Origin: Symbiodinium natans
Taxonomy: Eukaryota; Sar; Dinophyceae; Suessiales; Symbiodiniaceae
NCBI GenBank assembly: GCA_905221605.1
Contig: CAJNDS010002755.1
Span: forward strand, 124,001 to 188,000
Direction: 5' to 3'
DNA length: 64,000 nt
This document shows, in pieces, positions 53,770 through 64,000 of this stretch. Numbering within the stretch: the first letter of the stretch is position 1; the number at the start of each line of letters is the position of its first letter. A model generated the notes under the pieces. The model saw nothing but the letters and a program-made list of their open reading frames with translations. It searched no databases and was not told where the DNA came from. The translations under genes and the position numbers were made by a program.

Positions 53770-54300
53770 TGGGGGAGGGGGCGCATAATTGTAAAACGCG
53801 TTTACTTGCAATTAAAAAAACTGGCGTCCTGTCCCCTGCTTTCTGTTCTCCGCGTTCCTTTCGTCGTGCTCTTGATTTGCCTGCCCGCCCATGCAGTCTT
53901 AGGTGGGATGCAAGCCGCAGTGGCTCGCGGCCATTGGCGCTTGCGCAGCGCCTGTGCCGCTTCATGTCGAGCCCGAATCACCAGGGCCTCTTTTCCTACA
54001 TGGCTCCTTGGATTGAGCACCAAGGTGCAGATAGAATCTACTTATCTGTAATAAGCCATGTAGGTCCTAACAGTAGATGACGGCCTCCGCAGCCGAGCAC
54101 AATCTTCCCGTACAAGCTGTCGAGGACCTTGGAAAAGCTCCCGTGGAGGCACTGCAGGACAGTCCTGCACGGGGATTGCAAATTTGCCGAGCTGCGAGAA
54201 AAAGTAGCAACAAGTGGAAAAACCTGATGGTTCAGTGGAAAGTACTGGAGATAGGTCATGGAAGGGCAGAACTGTGTAGAAAAAGCTTGCGAGTCTTGTA
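53770..54300 (+). CDS. Coding-like pieces before the AT repeats
   Basis: About 53,935-54,030 has a frame reading LCRFMSSPNHQGLFSYMAPW. From ATG at 54,077 a frame reads MTASAAEHNLPVQAVEDLGK, then ALQDSPARGLQICRAARKSS and KWKNLMVQWKVLEIGHGR, before entering a TA repeat at 54,301. The second piece looks more natural. No family. Confidence 0.35.
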
Positions 54301-54412
54301 CATACATACGTATATATATATATGTATATATATATATGTGTAGGCATATGATATGTGTATTATTATTTCTATATATATATATGTGTAGGTATGTTATGTG
54401 TGTGTGTGTGTG
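54301..54412. repeat. (TA)n / (TG)n microsatellites
   Basis: Three TA runs (about 54,308-54,325, 54,326-54,340 and 54,370-54,384) and a TG run at about 54,397-54,414. Confidence 0.85.
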
Positions 54413-54516
54413 TGCGCTCAGGCAGCGCTTGCATCTTTAAGCAGTGCCAGGACGTGGATGTGCAGACGGCCATCTCGCGGATGCCGCGTCTACAGGACTG
54501 GTGCTCTCGTTAGTCA

Positions 54517-55235
54517 GTTTTATATTATTTATATTATTTATATTATTTATATTATTTATACTATTTATATTATTTATACTTTTTATATTATTTATACTAT
54601 TTATATTATTTATATTATTTATATTATTTATATTATTTATACTATTTATATTATTTATACTATTTATATTATTTATACTATTTATATTATTTATACTATT
54701 TATATTATTTATATTATTTATATTATTTATATTATTATATATTATTTATATGATTTATATGATTTATATGATTTTATAATACTTATATTATCTATATTTT
54801 TTTGTTTAAATTGTTTATATTATTGTATATTATTTATTTTAGTTATATTGTTTATATTATTTATATTTATATCTTTATATTAAATATATATTTCTATAAT
54901 ATTTATATTATTTATATTATTTATATATTTTTATATTATTTATATTTTTATAATTTATTTATATTATTTATATTATTTTATATTATTTATATGATTTATA
55001 TCTAATATTATCTATATTATTTTTTTGTTTAAATTGTTTATATTATTGTATATTATTTATTTTAGTTATATTGTTTATATTATTTATATTATTTATATTA
55101 TTATATTATTTATATTATTTATATTATTTATATTATTTATATTATTTATATTATTTATATTATTTATAATATTTATATTATTTATATTATTTATATTATT
55201 TATATTATTTATATTATTTATATTATTTATATTGG
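54517..55235. repeat. TTTATATTA minisatellite with a 223-bp higher-order duplication
   Basis: About 720 bp made almost only of 9-bp TTTATATTA/TTTATACTA units. A non-repetitive marker of about 60 bp containing TTTGTTTAAATTG occurs at 54,801 and again at 55,024, exactly 223 bp apart, so a larger block was duplicated. The Ile/Phe/Leu/Tyr-repeat frames (54,398-54,883, 54,444-54,779, 54,802-55,005, 55,025-55,261) are artefacts. Confidence 0.95.
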
Positions 55236-55424
55236 TGTTTAGTGTCAAGAGATACACATAACTAAATCATCATTGGACATGACAAAGGACGTGGTCTTCC
55301 CGATCGATGGATGGGCCCGTTCGGCGGATCGCTCCAGGTTTCTCTCTTGCTTGCCCCCCGGGGCTTCTGCCTGGGGTCGCCGTGTCTAGCGCCAGCTGGC
55401 ACCTATGACACCGATCATTCTTGC

Positions 55425-55560
55425 AGATAGAGAAGCGTTTTGCAGATCACATCCCTCACATCCATGCAAAAAGCCCAGAGCATGCGCTGGAGTTGCGTGC
55501 TGAGTGCACCAAGCGCTTCAAGAAGGGCATGTCTTGGCAGTGTTTCACATTTCGAGCAAG
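55425..55560 (+). CDS. Unassigned exon
   Basis: After TTGCAG at 55,420-55,425 the frame reads IEKRFADHIPHIHAKSPEHA and then LELRAECTKRFKKG. Charged and helical, strongly protein-like, with a clear acceptor. The rest of the 176-codon frame looks less natural. No family recognised. Confidence 0.5.
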
Positions 55561-55599
55561 CGGGTCCCAGCATCCCCGAAACGGCTTTGTACATGTATC

Positions 55600-56470
55600 A
55601 CTCATGTATCACAATGAATCATCTGCTACAGAGTTTTCGTGGCTCATGCATGGAAAGCCTTCCTCCGGTGCATTCATCAGCCGGCATCATGCCCTGAAAT
55701 CGGGGAGCATGGTGTTCCTTGAGTGCGGGGGCTGGGGTTCAGGATGGGCAAGAAGGACACGTGCGGAGTCAGTGTGGCCAGTTCGAGCGTCTATAGAGCC
55801 TAGAGAATCAGAACATGGAGAAGGTGCAATCCTGATCCACAGACGAAGCCTTATGAGTGTGAGCACGTCGGCTTTCCAATGCTTAGCATGGTTGCTGCCA
55901 GTCGTTTCAGTCGTTTCCGTGCTTGGCAGCTCGAGGCTGGGAAAGCCTTAAGTGGCAGTCGGGCGTGTTCTCAGTGTATTCTTAGTGTGATCGGGACGGG
56001 CCTGCCGCTGATGATGTTAATGACAAAAAGGTGTGCCAGTATCGTTCCTGCAGGTGCTACTCCATGGTTGCAGGAAAGGGAGACATGAAACGAAGTCCAG
56101 GGAGTTGCTCACTGGAAATTGAAGATGTCAGAAGACTTCGAAGCCGTAGAACATTGAATCTACAACATCTAAATCCCAAAAAAGGCCCAAGCTCCCAAGG
56201 AGCCTCCTCTTAAGGGCCCAAAGGGGGCCGAGAGGCCTCATCATAAAACTGAGCTCACCTTAGCAGCTGATGTGCACTAGTGCGGAGTCATCACTCGTGA
56301 GGATCTAGAATCTGCCCGAAATGCACAGTTACCAAGAGCAGCGCAAACGTGTTGAGGTCCGACGCCTCTGGGTCAAAGAGGGCCTCAAATTGAGTCCTTC
56401 AAAGGCGGGTGGTTTGTATTCTTTTGAAATCGAGTTGTGTGCAAGCCTGCTTGTTTGCTTGCGTGTATGC
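55600..56470. other. No supported exon
   Basis: Only shadow frames; no repeats. Probably intron. Confidence 0.3.
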
Positions 56471-56482
56471 TTGCGCAGCAGG

Positions 56483-57119
56483 CCATGGATTTGAATCGCC
56501 GCTTTGCCGTGGAGGGCCCAAACATCAACTGAATGAACTTGGAGGAGCCTCTCATTGCACATCTAAGGTTGGGGTCAACCGGATCCTTCGACTGGCCGAC
56601 CGTGCGTCTGGGGAAGATGGTTTATCGAGCACCGAGTGCCCCGGCCACAACCAGCCTAACCAGCATCTGCATGCAGCCATATGTAGCTGCACTTCAGCCA
56701 GCTTTGGAAAAGCCGTGAGAAACCTCCTTGAAGGTTCATGGTAGTTATTCGCCCAGTTCTGTCAGAATTTAGCAACCCAATTCAAGGATATTTCCCAAGG
56801 CCTAAGGGGCGCTTGCTTCTGAGGCTCGCTTTGGTTTCGCCGCAGGACCTGCCGGCAGAAAACCAAGAGCTCGTGCCTGAGAGGTGTGGGCTAGGTGCTC
56901 CGGGCTTGGGACCTCAGCTGAGGCGTCTGTGGCACCGGCACAGCATGGTGCAACTCCACCTCTTGTAGACCTGAGGCCCTTATCGAAGCCAGAGCTTCAA
57001 GCTTTTCAGGACTTGGAGTACATGGTGCCATCAGGGTTCTCAGTGCCGCGGGGACTAGGTTGCTCGGAAGTTCAGGAGCTCCGAAAGGAACTGGCGGAGT
57101 GTCTTGGCTTGAACACGTG
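56483..57119 (+). CDS. Unassigned exons
   Basis: About 56,484-56,530 reads MDLNRRFAVEGPNIN. About 56,533-56,650 reads LRLGSTGSFDWPTVRLGKMV. After CAG, about 56,915-57,119 reads AEASVAPAQHGATPPLVDLR, then LSKPELQAFQDLEYMVPSGF and EVQELRKELAECLGLN to a TGA. The last exon is the strongest and could be a true C-terminus. No family recognised. Confidence 0.45.
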
Positions 57120-57220
57120 ATGCACAATGTCTTGCCTTTGCTACAACACAACATATTACAAGGGTCTCCCCTGCCCTCCCCATAACATTCAACGCTAAAA
57201 GGGGTTAGAATCTTAGCATC

Positions 57221-57395
57221 GGGGTGGGGGGGGGGGGGGGGGGGGGGAGGGGGGATCGGAGGGGGGGATCGGGGGGGGAGGGGGGGATCGGAGGGGGGGA
57301 TCGCGGAGGGGGGGAGGGGGGGGGGGGGGGGGGGCGTGTCGAGGGGGCCGGGGGCTGAGGGCGTGGGGGGGGGGGTCGGGGGGACGCACAAAAGG
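57221..57395. repeat. Poly-G and GGGGGGATCGGA repeats
   Basis: A G22 run at 57,226-57,247, then repeated G(6-8)ATCGGA units and further long G runs to about 57,375. Strong G-quadruplex potential. The proline-rich minus-strand frames (56,891-57,673, 57,213-57,419) are artefacts. Confidence 0.9.
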
Positions 57396-57795
57396 GGAAA
57401 TGGATTGCTTTGCAAACACTTACTTGCTAACTGCGTCTTATTGCAAACCCTGCAACTTGACCAAGTCTCCGAGAAGCCGTTTCGCGATTGAGCCATAGGT
57501 ACATGCATTCGCTGAAGAAGCTGGGTATCCGGGATCACCAGGCCGCACATTGTTGACGCGGGGTGGGCCCGGCAGGCGTAGCTGCCAGAGTACTGAAGGT
57601 ACCACAGCTTGTGTGGTGGACGGCGGGTGATCTCATCGGCCGATTCATGTACCTCCTGGCAGCTTCGTAGCATTTACGTGTGTCTTTGCCGCGTCCGTCG
57701 GAATTTCTACCGCTGCACAGGCACGGGCACTTGGTTGCGAGAGTTGAGGTTGCCGTGGCAATGGGTTTTCTACCGCAACTGATGCGCCTGCAGCG

Positions 57796-57986
57796 GCATA
57801 GTTGTCTTCCTGTCAGGAACCAGCTGTGTGGTACAGCCGGCTGTTGCCGAGAATTCGAGGTTCAATGTGCCCCTCATGCTGTTGGCGGCCCGCTTTGCCA
57901 GCGTCGAGCAGCAGAAATCGTTGAAATCCTCCAGCGTCAAACTAGCGGCCAGAGACGTGGCTGCTCGACTAAATTTCCCTTGCGCA
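57796..57986 (+). CDS. Unassigned exon, strongly protein-like
   Basis: After CCTGCAG the frame reads GIVVFLSGTSCVVQPAVAEN, SRFNVPLMLLAARFASVEQQ and KSLKSSSVKLAARDVAARL, to a TGA at about 57,988. The longer frames over the same bases (57,680-58,093 and the start of 58,035-58,889) look less natural. Possibly a helical region; no family recognised. Confidence 0.5.
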
Positions 57987-58039
57987 TGATTCGTCGACAC
58001 CTGTGCTTTGTGTGCCAATTTGCCATTCAGTTGATTGGC

Positions 58040-58830
58040 TTCGCCAAGGTTATGTCGTACAAGGTCATTTATGTGTCCCCTGCTCAGTTGTGAGCAAGCG
58101 GAAGCATCTGGGGATGCGCGGCGTCTTCAATCAGCGATGTTTCGTCCCCTTAGGTTGACGTTCATTCCGGTGCTGTATGTGACTGGGCTGAACACATGTA
58201 CTTCACCGATGCACAGGCACCAAGGTGCAAACGCCGAACCCAAGGTCATTTATGGTATGCTGCTTTGGTGCTTTACAGACTGGTGCCTCACTTCCAGAAT
58301 CCTAATCCTGCACCTCGGCAGTCTGCAAAGCACATGGAGCTTTCTGCTCGTGCATGAAATGCTCCCAACCATCCAAACAGAGAAGATGGCAAGGGGAGCT
58401 GAGGTTAAGCCTTCCCTTGTTCGCATTCTGGGGCATGAAGGCACGTATGTGGCCCGGGGGGCAGGGGGGGAGGAGGGTATGGAGGATCAGCTAGAAAGGC
58501 TTGATGGTGTTGTGCTCTTCAGTATGTCAGCCACGTTTGCATGGCGCAGGCCAGTGAACAGGGGGTACGAGCCTATGTGGACATCGTGCCGCTGTTCAGG
58601 CAAGCTTTTTTCACGCCCACCAAGATTTAGCGACAGTTTGCTACGCTGCAATATAGGGGTCGGAATAGTTACTAATAATATTCTTTATAATTATACTACA
58701 ATTCTAATTACTAAGGTTTTTATAGCAACTGTTTGCTGTGTTGCAGACAAGGCGCCTCGTGCTGCCAGAGGACCGCAAGGAGCAGGACTTGCTGCCTGCG
58801 CGGCGAGTGGCTTGCTGAAGAAAGCTCTCA
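58040..58830 (+). CDS. Unassigned exons in three frames
   Basis: About 58,180-58,225 reads DWAEHMYFTDAQAPR. After CAG, about 58,523-58,628 reads YVSHVCMAQASEQGVRAYVD and IVPLFRQAFFTPTK to TAG. After TTGCAG at 58,746, about 58,747-58,810 reads TRRLVLPEDRKEQDLLPARR. An uninterrupted 284-codon frame (58,035-58,889) covers all this but looks less protein-like than the short pieces. An AT-rich stretch lies at about 58,660-58,735. Confidence 0.4.
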
Positions 58831-59074
58831 CGGGCCTTTCTGGGCCGCCCTGGAGTTTTTATGCTTGTTTTGGTTTGAATCCTGGCTGACAGTGGCCATC
58901 CATAAATCGGAAAGCGCACGGTTGGTAGGGTCACACCAGGATTTCTTGCGTGGTCTGCCGAGGCGCAGCTGCAGCGACACGTTCACAAACTCGTGGCACG
59001 GCTGAGATAGCGTCATATATCATGTCGATTTCTACGCGGAGTTTTGCGAAGTTTTCCAGCGCCAACAGCGTGAG

Positions 59075-59270
59075 CTGGGCAGTCGGTTGCTATTAAGCTG
59101 GAGGTGGGAACGTTTGGCCCGCGGCTGGGCGATCTCTACTACGAGAAGGATGTGGAAGCCTCCTCAGATCATGCTCACTACGTTGCACCCGTGGCACGTG
59201 CAAGCTGTGCAAGCTTCTTAAAGTTCCAGATGCTGCGCGTTCGAGATGTAAGGACTGGACAAAGCACATG
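59075..59270 (+). CDS. Unassigned exon, strongly protein-like
   Basis: After GGGCAG the frame reads SVAIKLEVGTFGPRLGDLYY, EKDVEASSDHAHYVAPVARA and SFLKFQMLRVRDVRTGQS, to a TGA. It looks beta-rich at the start and has Asp/Glu-rich turns. It could be part of a C2-like or similar domain, but there is too little to claim that. Confidence 0.5.
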
Positions 59271-59389
59271 ACTGCCTACGCCAAAGATGATGCAGGTAGT
59301 CCTCGAAGGAAACCGTCTGACCAGAGTCAGAGCCAGTTGAAGGCCAGACATGCGGAATCTACTAGGTTTGTTGTGGTGGCAATGTTTGC

Positions 59390-59480
59390 TTCAATCGCGA
59401 GAACGACATGCGCCTACTGCTGCAGGCTCGCTTCCCAAGCCGCGGCAACTCCGCCGAGCAGGCCCCATCACCTGAATGAG
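59390..59480 (+). CDS. Unassigned short exon
   Basis: The frame reads NVCFNRENDMRLLLQARFPS and RGNSAEQAPSPE, then TGA. More natural than the overlapping 123-codon frame at 59,268-59,639. Sequence at 59,640-60,070 shows nothing. Confidence 0.4.
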
Positions 59481-60074
59481 GCAGTGCGGCGCTCAACATT
59501 AGCTCTCCCCCACAATCCACTCCGTCCAATCCATGGTGCCATGGTTGACGCTGATAGCCCGCCTTTCTACAGTGACGCTCGAGTCAGGAAAAGCATCTAT
59601 GAGCCACCTTGCATGAGTCGAAACAACGACAAGCCCTGAGCCAGAAACACCTTGAACCCAAGTCGAAAACAAAAAGTATCCCCGAGAAGAAAACGTGCGC
59701 AGGCCTGAACATATGTTGCAAGTTGTGTGTCCTGTGCACTCTAGGCTTTATGCGGGATGGGATTGGTCGGTTAGGGTAGGTGACGCTTGCCGAAATGGGA
59801 TTGAATGATCTCTTTGTTTTAGGCGCATGGGCTCGAAGGAGCATGTAGCACCCAGAACGGCTCATTCTCGGGCGGCTAAATCCCGATGCAAAGGACCTTT
59901 CTTGGGATGGGACCGAAGGTCTCTGAGTGGACTTAATGGGTGAGGCGGAGTGGCTTCGTAGTTGAGAATGTAGGCGCCTAGATGGGACCGGACGGCTCAA
60001 TGAGTTTCTGGCGGGTGGGGAGGCAGCTGTGACCGTGAGGGCATGCATGCTGGTGCTGAAATTGTCTTTTGAAG

Positions 60075-60755
60075 GTGTGGGACAACGGGCGGGTAGGTGC
60101 ATTGACATGGAATTACATGACCTGGGACAGGCTCCCGGTGGATTTTTCTTTGACTCGTTCTGGGTCGTTTTCTAACTCAGTCTTCGCTGCCGCAGCCTTT
60201 CTGTGCCCAGGCTGCTCTGGGGGAGGACTGCTGAGACGTATTTTGCATTATTTTGCCAAAGGTGGCGCGTGCGATCCCACCAGCTCGTTTCACTCACTCT
60301 CGATTAACGATTAGCTCCGGTGAGTCTCCCCAATAGCATCCTTAGTCAGCTTGTCAAACTAAGGTGCCTGTTGCCATACTTTGCACGCCGTTCTGCTGTT
60401 GTTGTTTTTGCTGCTGCTGCTGCTGCATTTCACAGCATTGCTTGCTGCCGACATCCGTGGACAGGACGTTTTCCGGTCAAGACGTCAGGAGATGTCGCCA
60501 GTCCGTCGGCAAAGCGTGGACTACTGTGGCAAATGGAGCAGTTAGGCAAAAATGAGACGCCTTGCAGTTACTCTATGTTGCTCTCGTTTTGGAATCCAGA
60601 GGTTCCAATCACAACCCTGCATGACCTGCACTTTTATGGATTCTGGGCAGGCGTCCTTCCTGAGCGCATGAGGACGCAGGTGCTGTATGGCACCTTTGCC
60701 GTGGCCTGCTTGCTGCTGGTCTCAGAAGATGCTGAAGAACTTCTTGCGTGAGCTG
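60075..60755 (+). CDS. Unassigned exons with hydrophobic segments
   Basis: After TTTTGAAG, about 60,076-60,180 reads VWDNGRVGALTWNYMTWDRL and VDFSLTRSG. About 60,535-60,750 reads CSYSMLLSFWNPEVPITTLH, DLHFYGFWAGVLPERMRTQV and YGTFAVACLLLVSEDAEELL. The last part has a hydrophobic stretch. The (CTG)n run at 60,410-60,428 lies between the two pieces. Confidence 0.4.
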
Positions 60756-60920
60756 AGCCTGCAATAGCAGCCACCAATGAGTACCATCTTCTCCATCCTT
60801 GGCCTCGTGTCCTGAGGCTAGTCTATTACAAGCTCGAGGCGTGGGGAAGAATCTTTCCACCAGTGCTCGTGTGATGCGTTCGAGCATTCATCAGCCACGA
60901 GGCACCTGCCAACGCTGCTT

Positions 60921-61676
60921 ATGATCCCTGTCTGCACAGGGTTCAAGCTTGTCTGTGTTGAAGTGCTTTTGGCCTCGACGGCTGAGGACTACTGGCTCAC
61001 GCTCGCTGCAGGTTTACAAGTGCTAGGATTCACGATGCTTGCTCTCGACACCAGCAGTAGCGCAGCGGAGGCGCTCACACCAGCATTGTTGCATGTTCTT
61101 GTTGCTGCGTCGGCCATGCTTTCTGAACACCATCGAGCCAAACCTGTAGGGCCTCAGTGAGAAGACGCTCTGGGCCCGAGACCAAACACGATCTTGTATG
61201 CACTGTCAGCCTCAGGAACAGAACGGGTTTCCTGTCATGAGGCGTTTATCATTGCCCACGTTACACGTATATCCACGACTGTGTGGGGCGAGGGCTACAT
61301 CCCAGAGGAAAGCCTGCGTGGTCTGCAACATTGTTCCTTGCATGTTGTCTCGAACGTCTGCGGGCAGGACAATACAGGGGACGTCTTCTTGTACCAGGGT
61401 TTGGAGCTACTCGGCGTGCTTGTCGTCGTCTTCCAGGCCAAACATCTCCCGATCATGTCGTGCTTGCCTGTAAATGAATGGCAGACTGGGGTGGCCCTGC
61501 AGGTGATGCGCCTGTCAGCCGTCCGCAACTCGCAGGATGTTGGCCAAGGCATTGAGCGATGGAGCCAGCTTATTGGCATGAGAAGCCTGGACGAATTATG
61601 CATTCATGTCAGGCCTTGCTTAAGAATTCATATTCGACAACCTCAGCACCAGGGCTTGGCAACAATTGCAGTTTGA
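60921..61676 (+). CDS. Unassigned hydrophobic coding pieces
   Basis: About 60,945-61,160 reads KLVCVEVLLASTAEDYWLTL, AAGLQVLGFTMLALDTSSSA and LLHVLVAASAMLSEHHRA. About 61,370-61,600 reads GDVFLYQGLELLGVLVVVFQ and LQVMRLSAVRNSQDVGQGIE. Both are plausible membrane-associated sequence. No family recognised. A minus-strand frame at 61,295-61,603 is less natural. Confidence 0.35.
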
Positions 61677-61679
61677 ACT

Positions 61680-62400
61680 GCGCCCCTCTGAACACTGCTC
61701 TTTCCCTGGCAGCCCATTGCACTCCCCACTCCCCCCATTGTTCCATGTGGACATCTAGGGGGGACCGTAGTGAAAGCAACACACAGTCAGCATTCAATTT
61801 GTCTCCACTTGGCATCTTTATTATAAAGATGACGGTACTTGTTTGGTGCCGTTGGGCACCGGTCTTATTGTTGTGTTGAGGAGGCTCGCCTGCTCTTGCT
61901 GTCTGACTCCTTGTGGCGAAAGGTGTTTGCTTTGTGGACCTTGTGAAAGTCCAATTGGGCTGCAAATTTGTGCTATTGGAGCCTCGAATAGATTCGAATA
62001 GCGAAGTTCCGTACGTACCAGTCCAGCTTTGGGGGCGACTAATGACAAGCTCCTTAATGTTGTTCTTGTTCTTGGCTCGCAGGTTGTTGGTGGTCGTAGT
62101 TCACACTTTGTTTGAGCTGCTGTCATGCTTTGATGTCTTGCAGGAGTGAATTCTTGTTGCAATGTGACAGTGTGATCCATAAGAGATGTCGCAGTCGCAG
62201 CTGTTGAAGGTGGCGGGTTTGAGATGTCCTGTGTACCAGAAATCCGCATGCCCCCTGCAGTGCGACGAGGTGAGCTAGGCCAGGCAGGTGGCAAGGAAGC
62301 CCAAGAGGCACCATCTGTACACAGCGAAGAAAGTTATGCACTGCCCAAATTTGAGTATAAAGAGGAACAGAAATAAATTTGGATGCGTGAAGTGCCTCGA
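61680..62400. other. No supported exon
   Basis: Unremarkable sequence with shadow frames; probably intron. Confidence 0.3.
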
Positions 62401-62408
62401 GATTTCTG

Positions 62409-62411
<3 letters not shown>

Positions 62412-62460
<49 letters not shown>
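62412..62460. repeat. G49 homopolymer
   Basis: Forty-nine uninterrupted G bases. The length is probably only approximate, because assemblies rarely size such runs correctly. The poly-Gly and poly-Pro frames over it are artefacts. Confidence 0.95.
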
Positions 62461-62462
<2 letters not shown>

Positions 62463-62849
62463 TGGAGACAACTGGAAATCCAGGCCTGCACCGCCAAGGA
62501 GCCACGACACCTTGGTTCTCGAAATTGAGTCGTCATCAATCATGAGGTCACTGCAGATGAGAGAAGCATCAATCGTCACAGGCTGGCTGGAAACATCATG
62601 AAACATCTGAGTTGAGGGACTCGGTCCAACCATGCCTTACACAGCCTGGCCATGGGGAGACAAGCAGGAGAAATGTGTCAGGAGATCCACTGCAGGCCCT
62701 GCTCGCATGCGCTAACAGCTTGAGCTTCTCGACACCTCAAAAACCCCTGAGATTCCGAGAACGGCACTGGGACCTCGCAACGTGGAAATCAGAAAGCAGA
62801 AAACCCCGGATCAGGTCAGCAAGGAAAGGTGAAGACTGCACACGTTGTA

Positions 62850-63488
62850 CACTTGTGTTTATTGCAAGCTCAGGCGTGCTATCAGCCGTATTAGCGCGCC
62901 TCAGATGCGATCGATGTGCCGACATGCAGTTCTCTCCATCTCACACTTGGAAAACGAACTGAACGAACTAGCTCACTTGCTGCGAAGTCGTGTGCAGAGC
63001 ATGAGACATTTGGATTTGATCGCTGGTCGCATCTGCTCTGCTTGCCCAGCATTGCCAAAGGTATTTTACGAAGAGCACTGGCCATGACGACTACTGGGCA
63101 GATTTGAGCTACACAGTGCGCAAGATGTGTGCACTGTTTGATGCAGCCTTCCTTCGTCTTTCTTAGCTGTAAACAACGCCACTTGCTTTCGGAATTGAGG
63201 CTGGATGTTCTCGACGTGGATGGAGGCGTTCGCACTTGGTCCTCAGGTGGGACTGTGCCCTCAAAATCACCCTGTGTAAATGCTGTCATGGGCCAGGTCT
63301 ACTTGCTCATCACCGGTGCTTGTGCTGTGGACGAGAGCGCCGCGCACTTTGCAGGCCTCACGTGGCTCAGCTCACTGCGCCGATCGGGGGTCCAGTTGAC
63401 GATTCTAATTCCAGGGATCTTTTGCGGTGAGACAACAGCGATGGCCTTCTGGCCTTTCTTCGTTCTCTTCATTCACGCATTAACTTGA
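62850..63488 (+). CDS. Unassigned coding pieces at the window's right end
   Basis: About 62,920-63,080 reads AVLSISHLENELNELAHLLR, SRVQSMRHLDLIAGRICSAC and PALPKVFYEEHWP. About 63,170-63,485 reads LLSELRLDVLDVDGGVRTW, MGQVYLLITGACAVDESAAH and FAGLTWLSSLRRSG, then a hydrophobic tail (MAFWPFFVLFIHALT). Both are + strand and protein-like; no family recognised. Confidence 0.4.
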
Positions 63489-63599
63489 TTTCGTGCGTTC
63501 CTTACAAAATAAGTTAATACGCTCGCTACGTTCTCTACGTAATTGTAAACGCTTGCGCGCGCTGCCTCGACAGTCGGGCAGGCCCAGGACAGGAAAGGA

Positions 63600-63830
63600 G
63601 GAGAGGGTTTCTGGCCTCAAAAAAGGGGGAGGGCAGAAACAGGTCGCAGAAGAGTCTTGGGGGGGTTTCAGGAAAGGCCGGGGTGCCAGGGGGGGCCCAG
63701 GGGGGGTCCCAAAAGGTTTGAGCGGAATTCCCAATAGGGGTCTTGAAAGTCCCCTCGTACGAGACCTCCGATGGGGCGGGGGGGGGGGGGGGGGGGGGTT
63801 GGCATCACAAAATCTGGCAGGGGGGGGAAG
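63600..63830. repeat. G-rich tract with a G21 run
   Basis: Multiple GGGGGG runs, the longest at 63,778-63,798. No coding signal. Sequence to the window end (63,830-64,000) shows nothing further. Confidence 0.8.
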
Positions 63831-64000
63831 GTGACCGGATCCGGGTCTGCTTGTTCGAAACGCTTCTCGGCAGGAAGCTGAGGCAAGTTGTAAATACTGC
63901 ATGAACAAAGTGAGTGCGCCAAAGGCCCAATTAGATACCATATTCATGCGTCATGAATTCCTTACAAATTAGTACGTTTAGTGGTGTTTTCTTGGAGTTC

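Noticed and set aside
54398-55261. Ile/Phe/Leu/Tyr-repeat ORFs resembling membrane proteins
   Set aside because: Direct translation of the TTTATATTA array; the period of the repeat explains the protein pattern.
56891-57673. 260-codon minus-strand proline-rich ORF
   Set aside because: It is the complement of poly-G and GGGGGGATCGGA repeats; the middle is pure Pro, and the flanks are shadows of + strand exons.
58035-58889. 284-codon ORF, the longest in the window, as a single gene
   Set aside because: Shorter readings in the other two frames over the same bases look more protein-like and have AG acceptors; the long frame crosses an AT-rich stretch and ends in low-quality sequence.
62275-62633. 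Proline-rich or glycine-rich proteins near 62.4 kb
   Set aside because: Produced by the G49 homopolymer.
1-64000. Bacterial or phage systems, CRISPR arrays, tRNA or rRNA genes
   Set aside because: No regular spacer arrays, operons or ribosome-binding sites, and no conserved RNA gene sequence recognised by eye; the coding style is intron-rich eukaryotic.

Overview
This window looks like nuclear DNA of a dinoflagellate, most likely a Symbiodiniaceae-like lineage; the rank below dinoflagellate is a guess. The grounds are: short exons on one strand broken by many small introns; introns that mostly start with GC or GA instead of GT and almost always end AG before a G; long degenerate tracts of a TTTAGGG-type (plant/dinoflagellate) telomere motif inside the sequence; moderate GC; and abundant simple repeats. 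I see no bacterial operon, tRNA, rRNA, CRISPR array or IS element. By eye I found no relic of the dinoflagellate spliced leader. Only two genes could be pieced together exon by exon. Everything else is coding-like sequence whose exon borders are partly open.

Layout. About 1-4.2 kb holds hydrophobic, membrane-protein-like coding pieces. About 6-34.5 kb is a long series of coding blocks that seem to belong to one very large modular ectodomain-type gene (or a tandem family). Its blocks share a Cys-Tyr-Cys signature, a (P)PGY/PxGY signature and an R/V-NP...W-x-I signature. This region is interrupted by two AT-rich islands (7.2-8.4 and 9.75-10.18 kb), a 1.4 kb telomere-like repeat array (12.7-14.1 kb), and a GAA tract (30.85-31.08 kb). 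At least three lesions (a homopolymer indel, a 4-bp duplication, an in-frame TAG) suggest that part of it is decayed or contains assembly errors.

About 35.6-36.9 kb has unrecognised ORFs. At 37.3-38.5 kb lies an apparently intact acyl-protein thioesterase (APT/LYPLA-like) gene in six exons. About 38.9-44.1 kb holds unassigned coding-like exons and a second, weaker telomere-like patch. At 44.2-47.2 kb lies a membrane glycerol-3-phosphate/dihydroxyacetone-phosphate acyltransferase of the fungal Gpt2/Sct1 type in at least 14 exons. It is followed directly by an RGG-repeat C-terminus (47.6-48.0 kb) and a J-domain-like gene (48.3-50 kb). About 51.3-63.5 kb contains further + strand exons of unknown genes, a 0.7 kb TTATAT array, G-rich tracts and a 49-nt poly-G run.

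Every coding block I could support is on the + strand, as expected for the unidirectional gene arrays of dinoflagellates. The acyltransferase and the thioesterase both act on lipid chemistry (glycerolipid synthesis, protein depalmitoylation), but nothing in the sequence ties them into one pathway. The features most worth follow-up are the splice-site usage with border repeats, the giant ectodomain gene and its lesions, and the internally duplicated telomere-like array.
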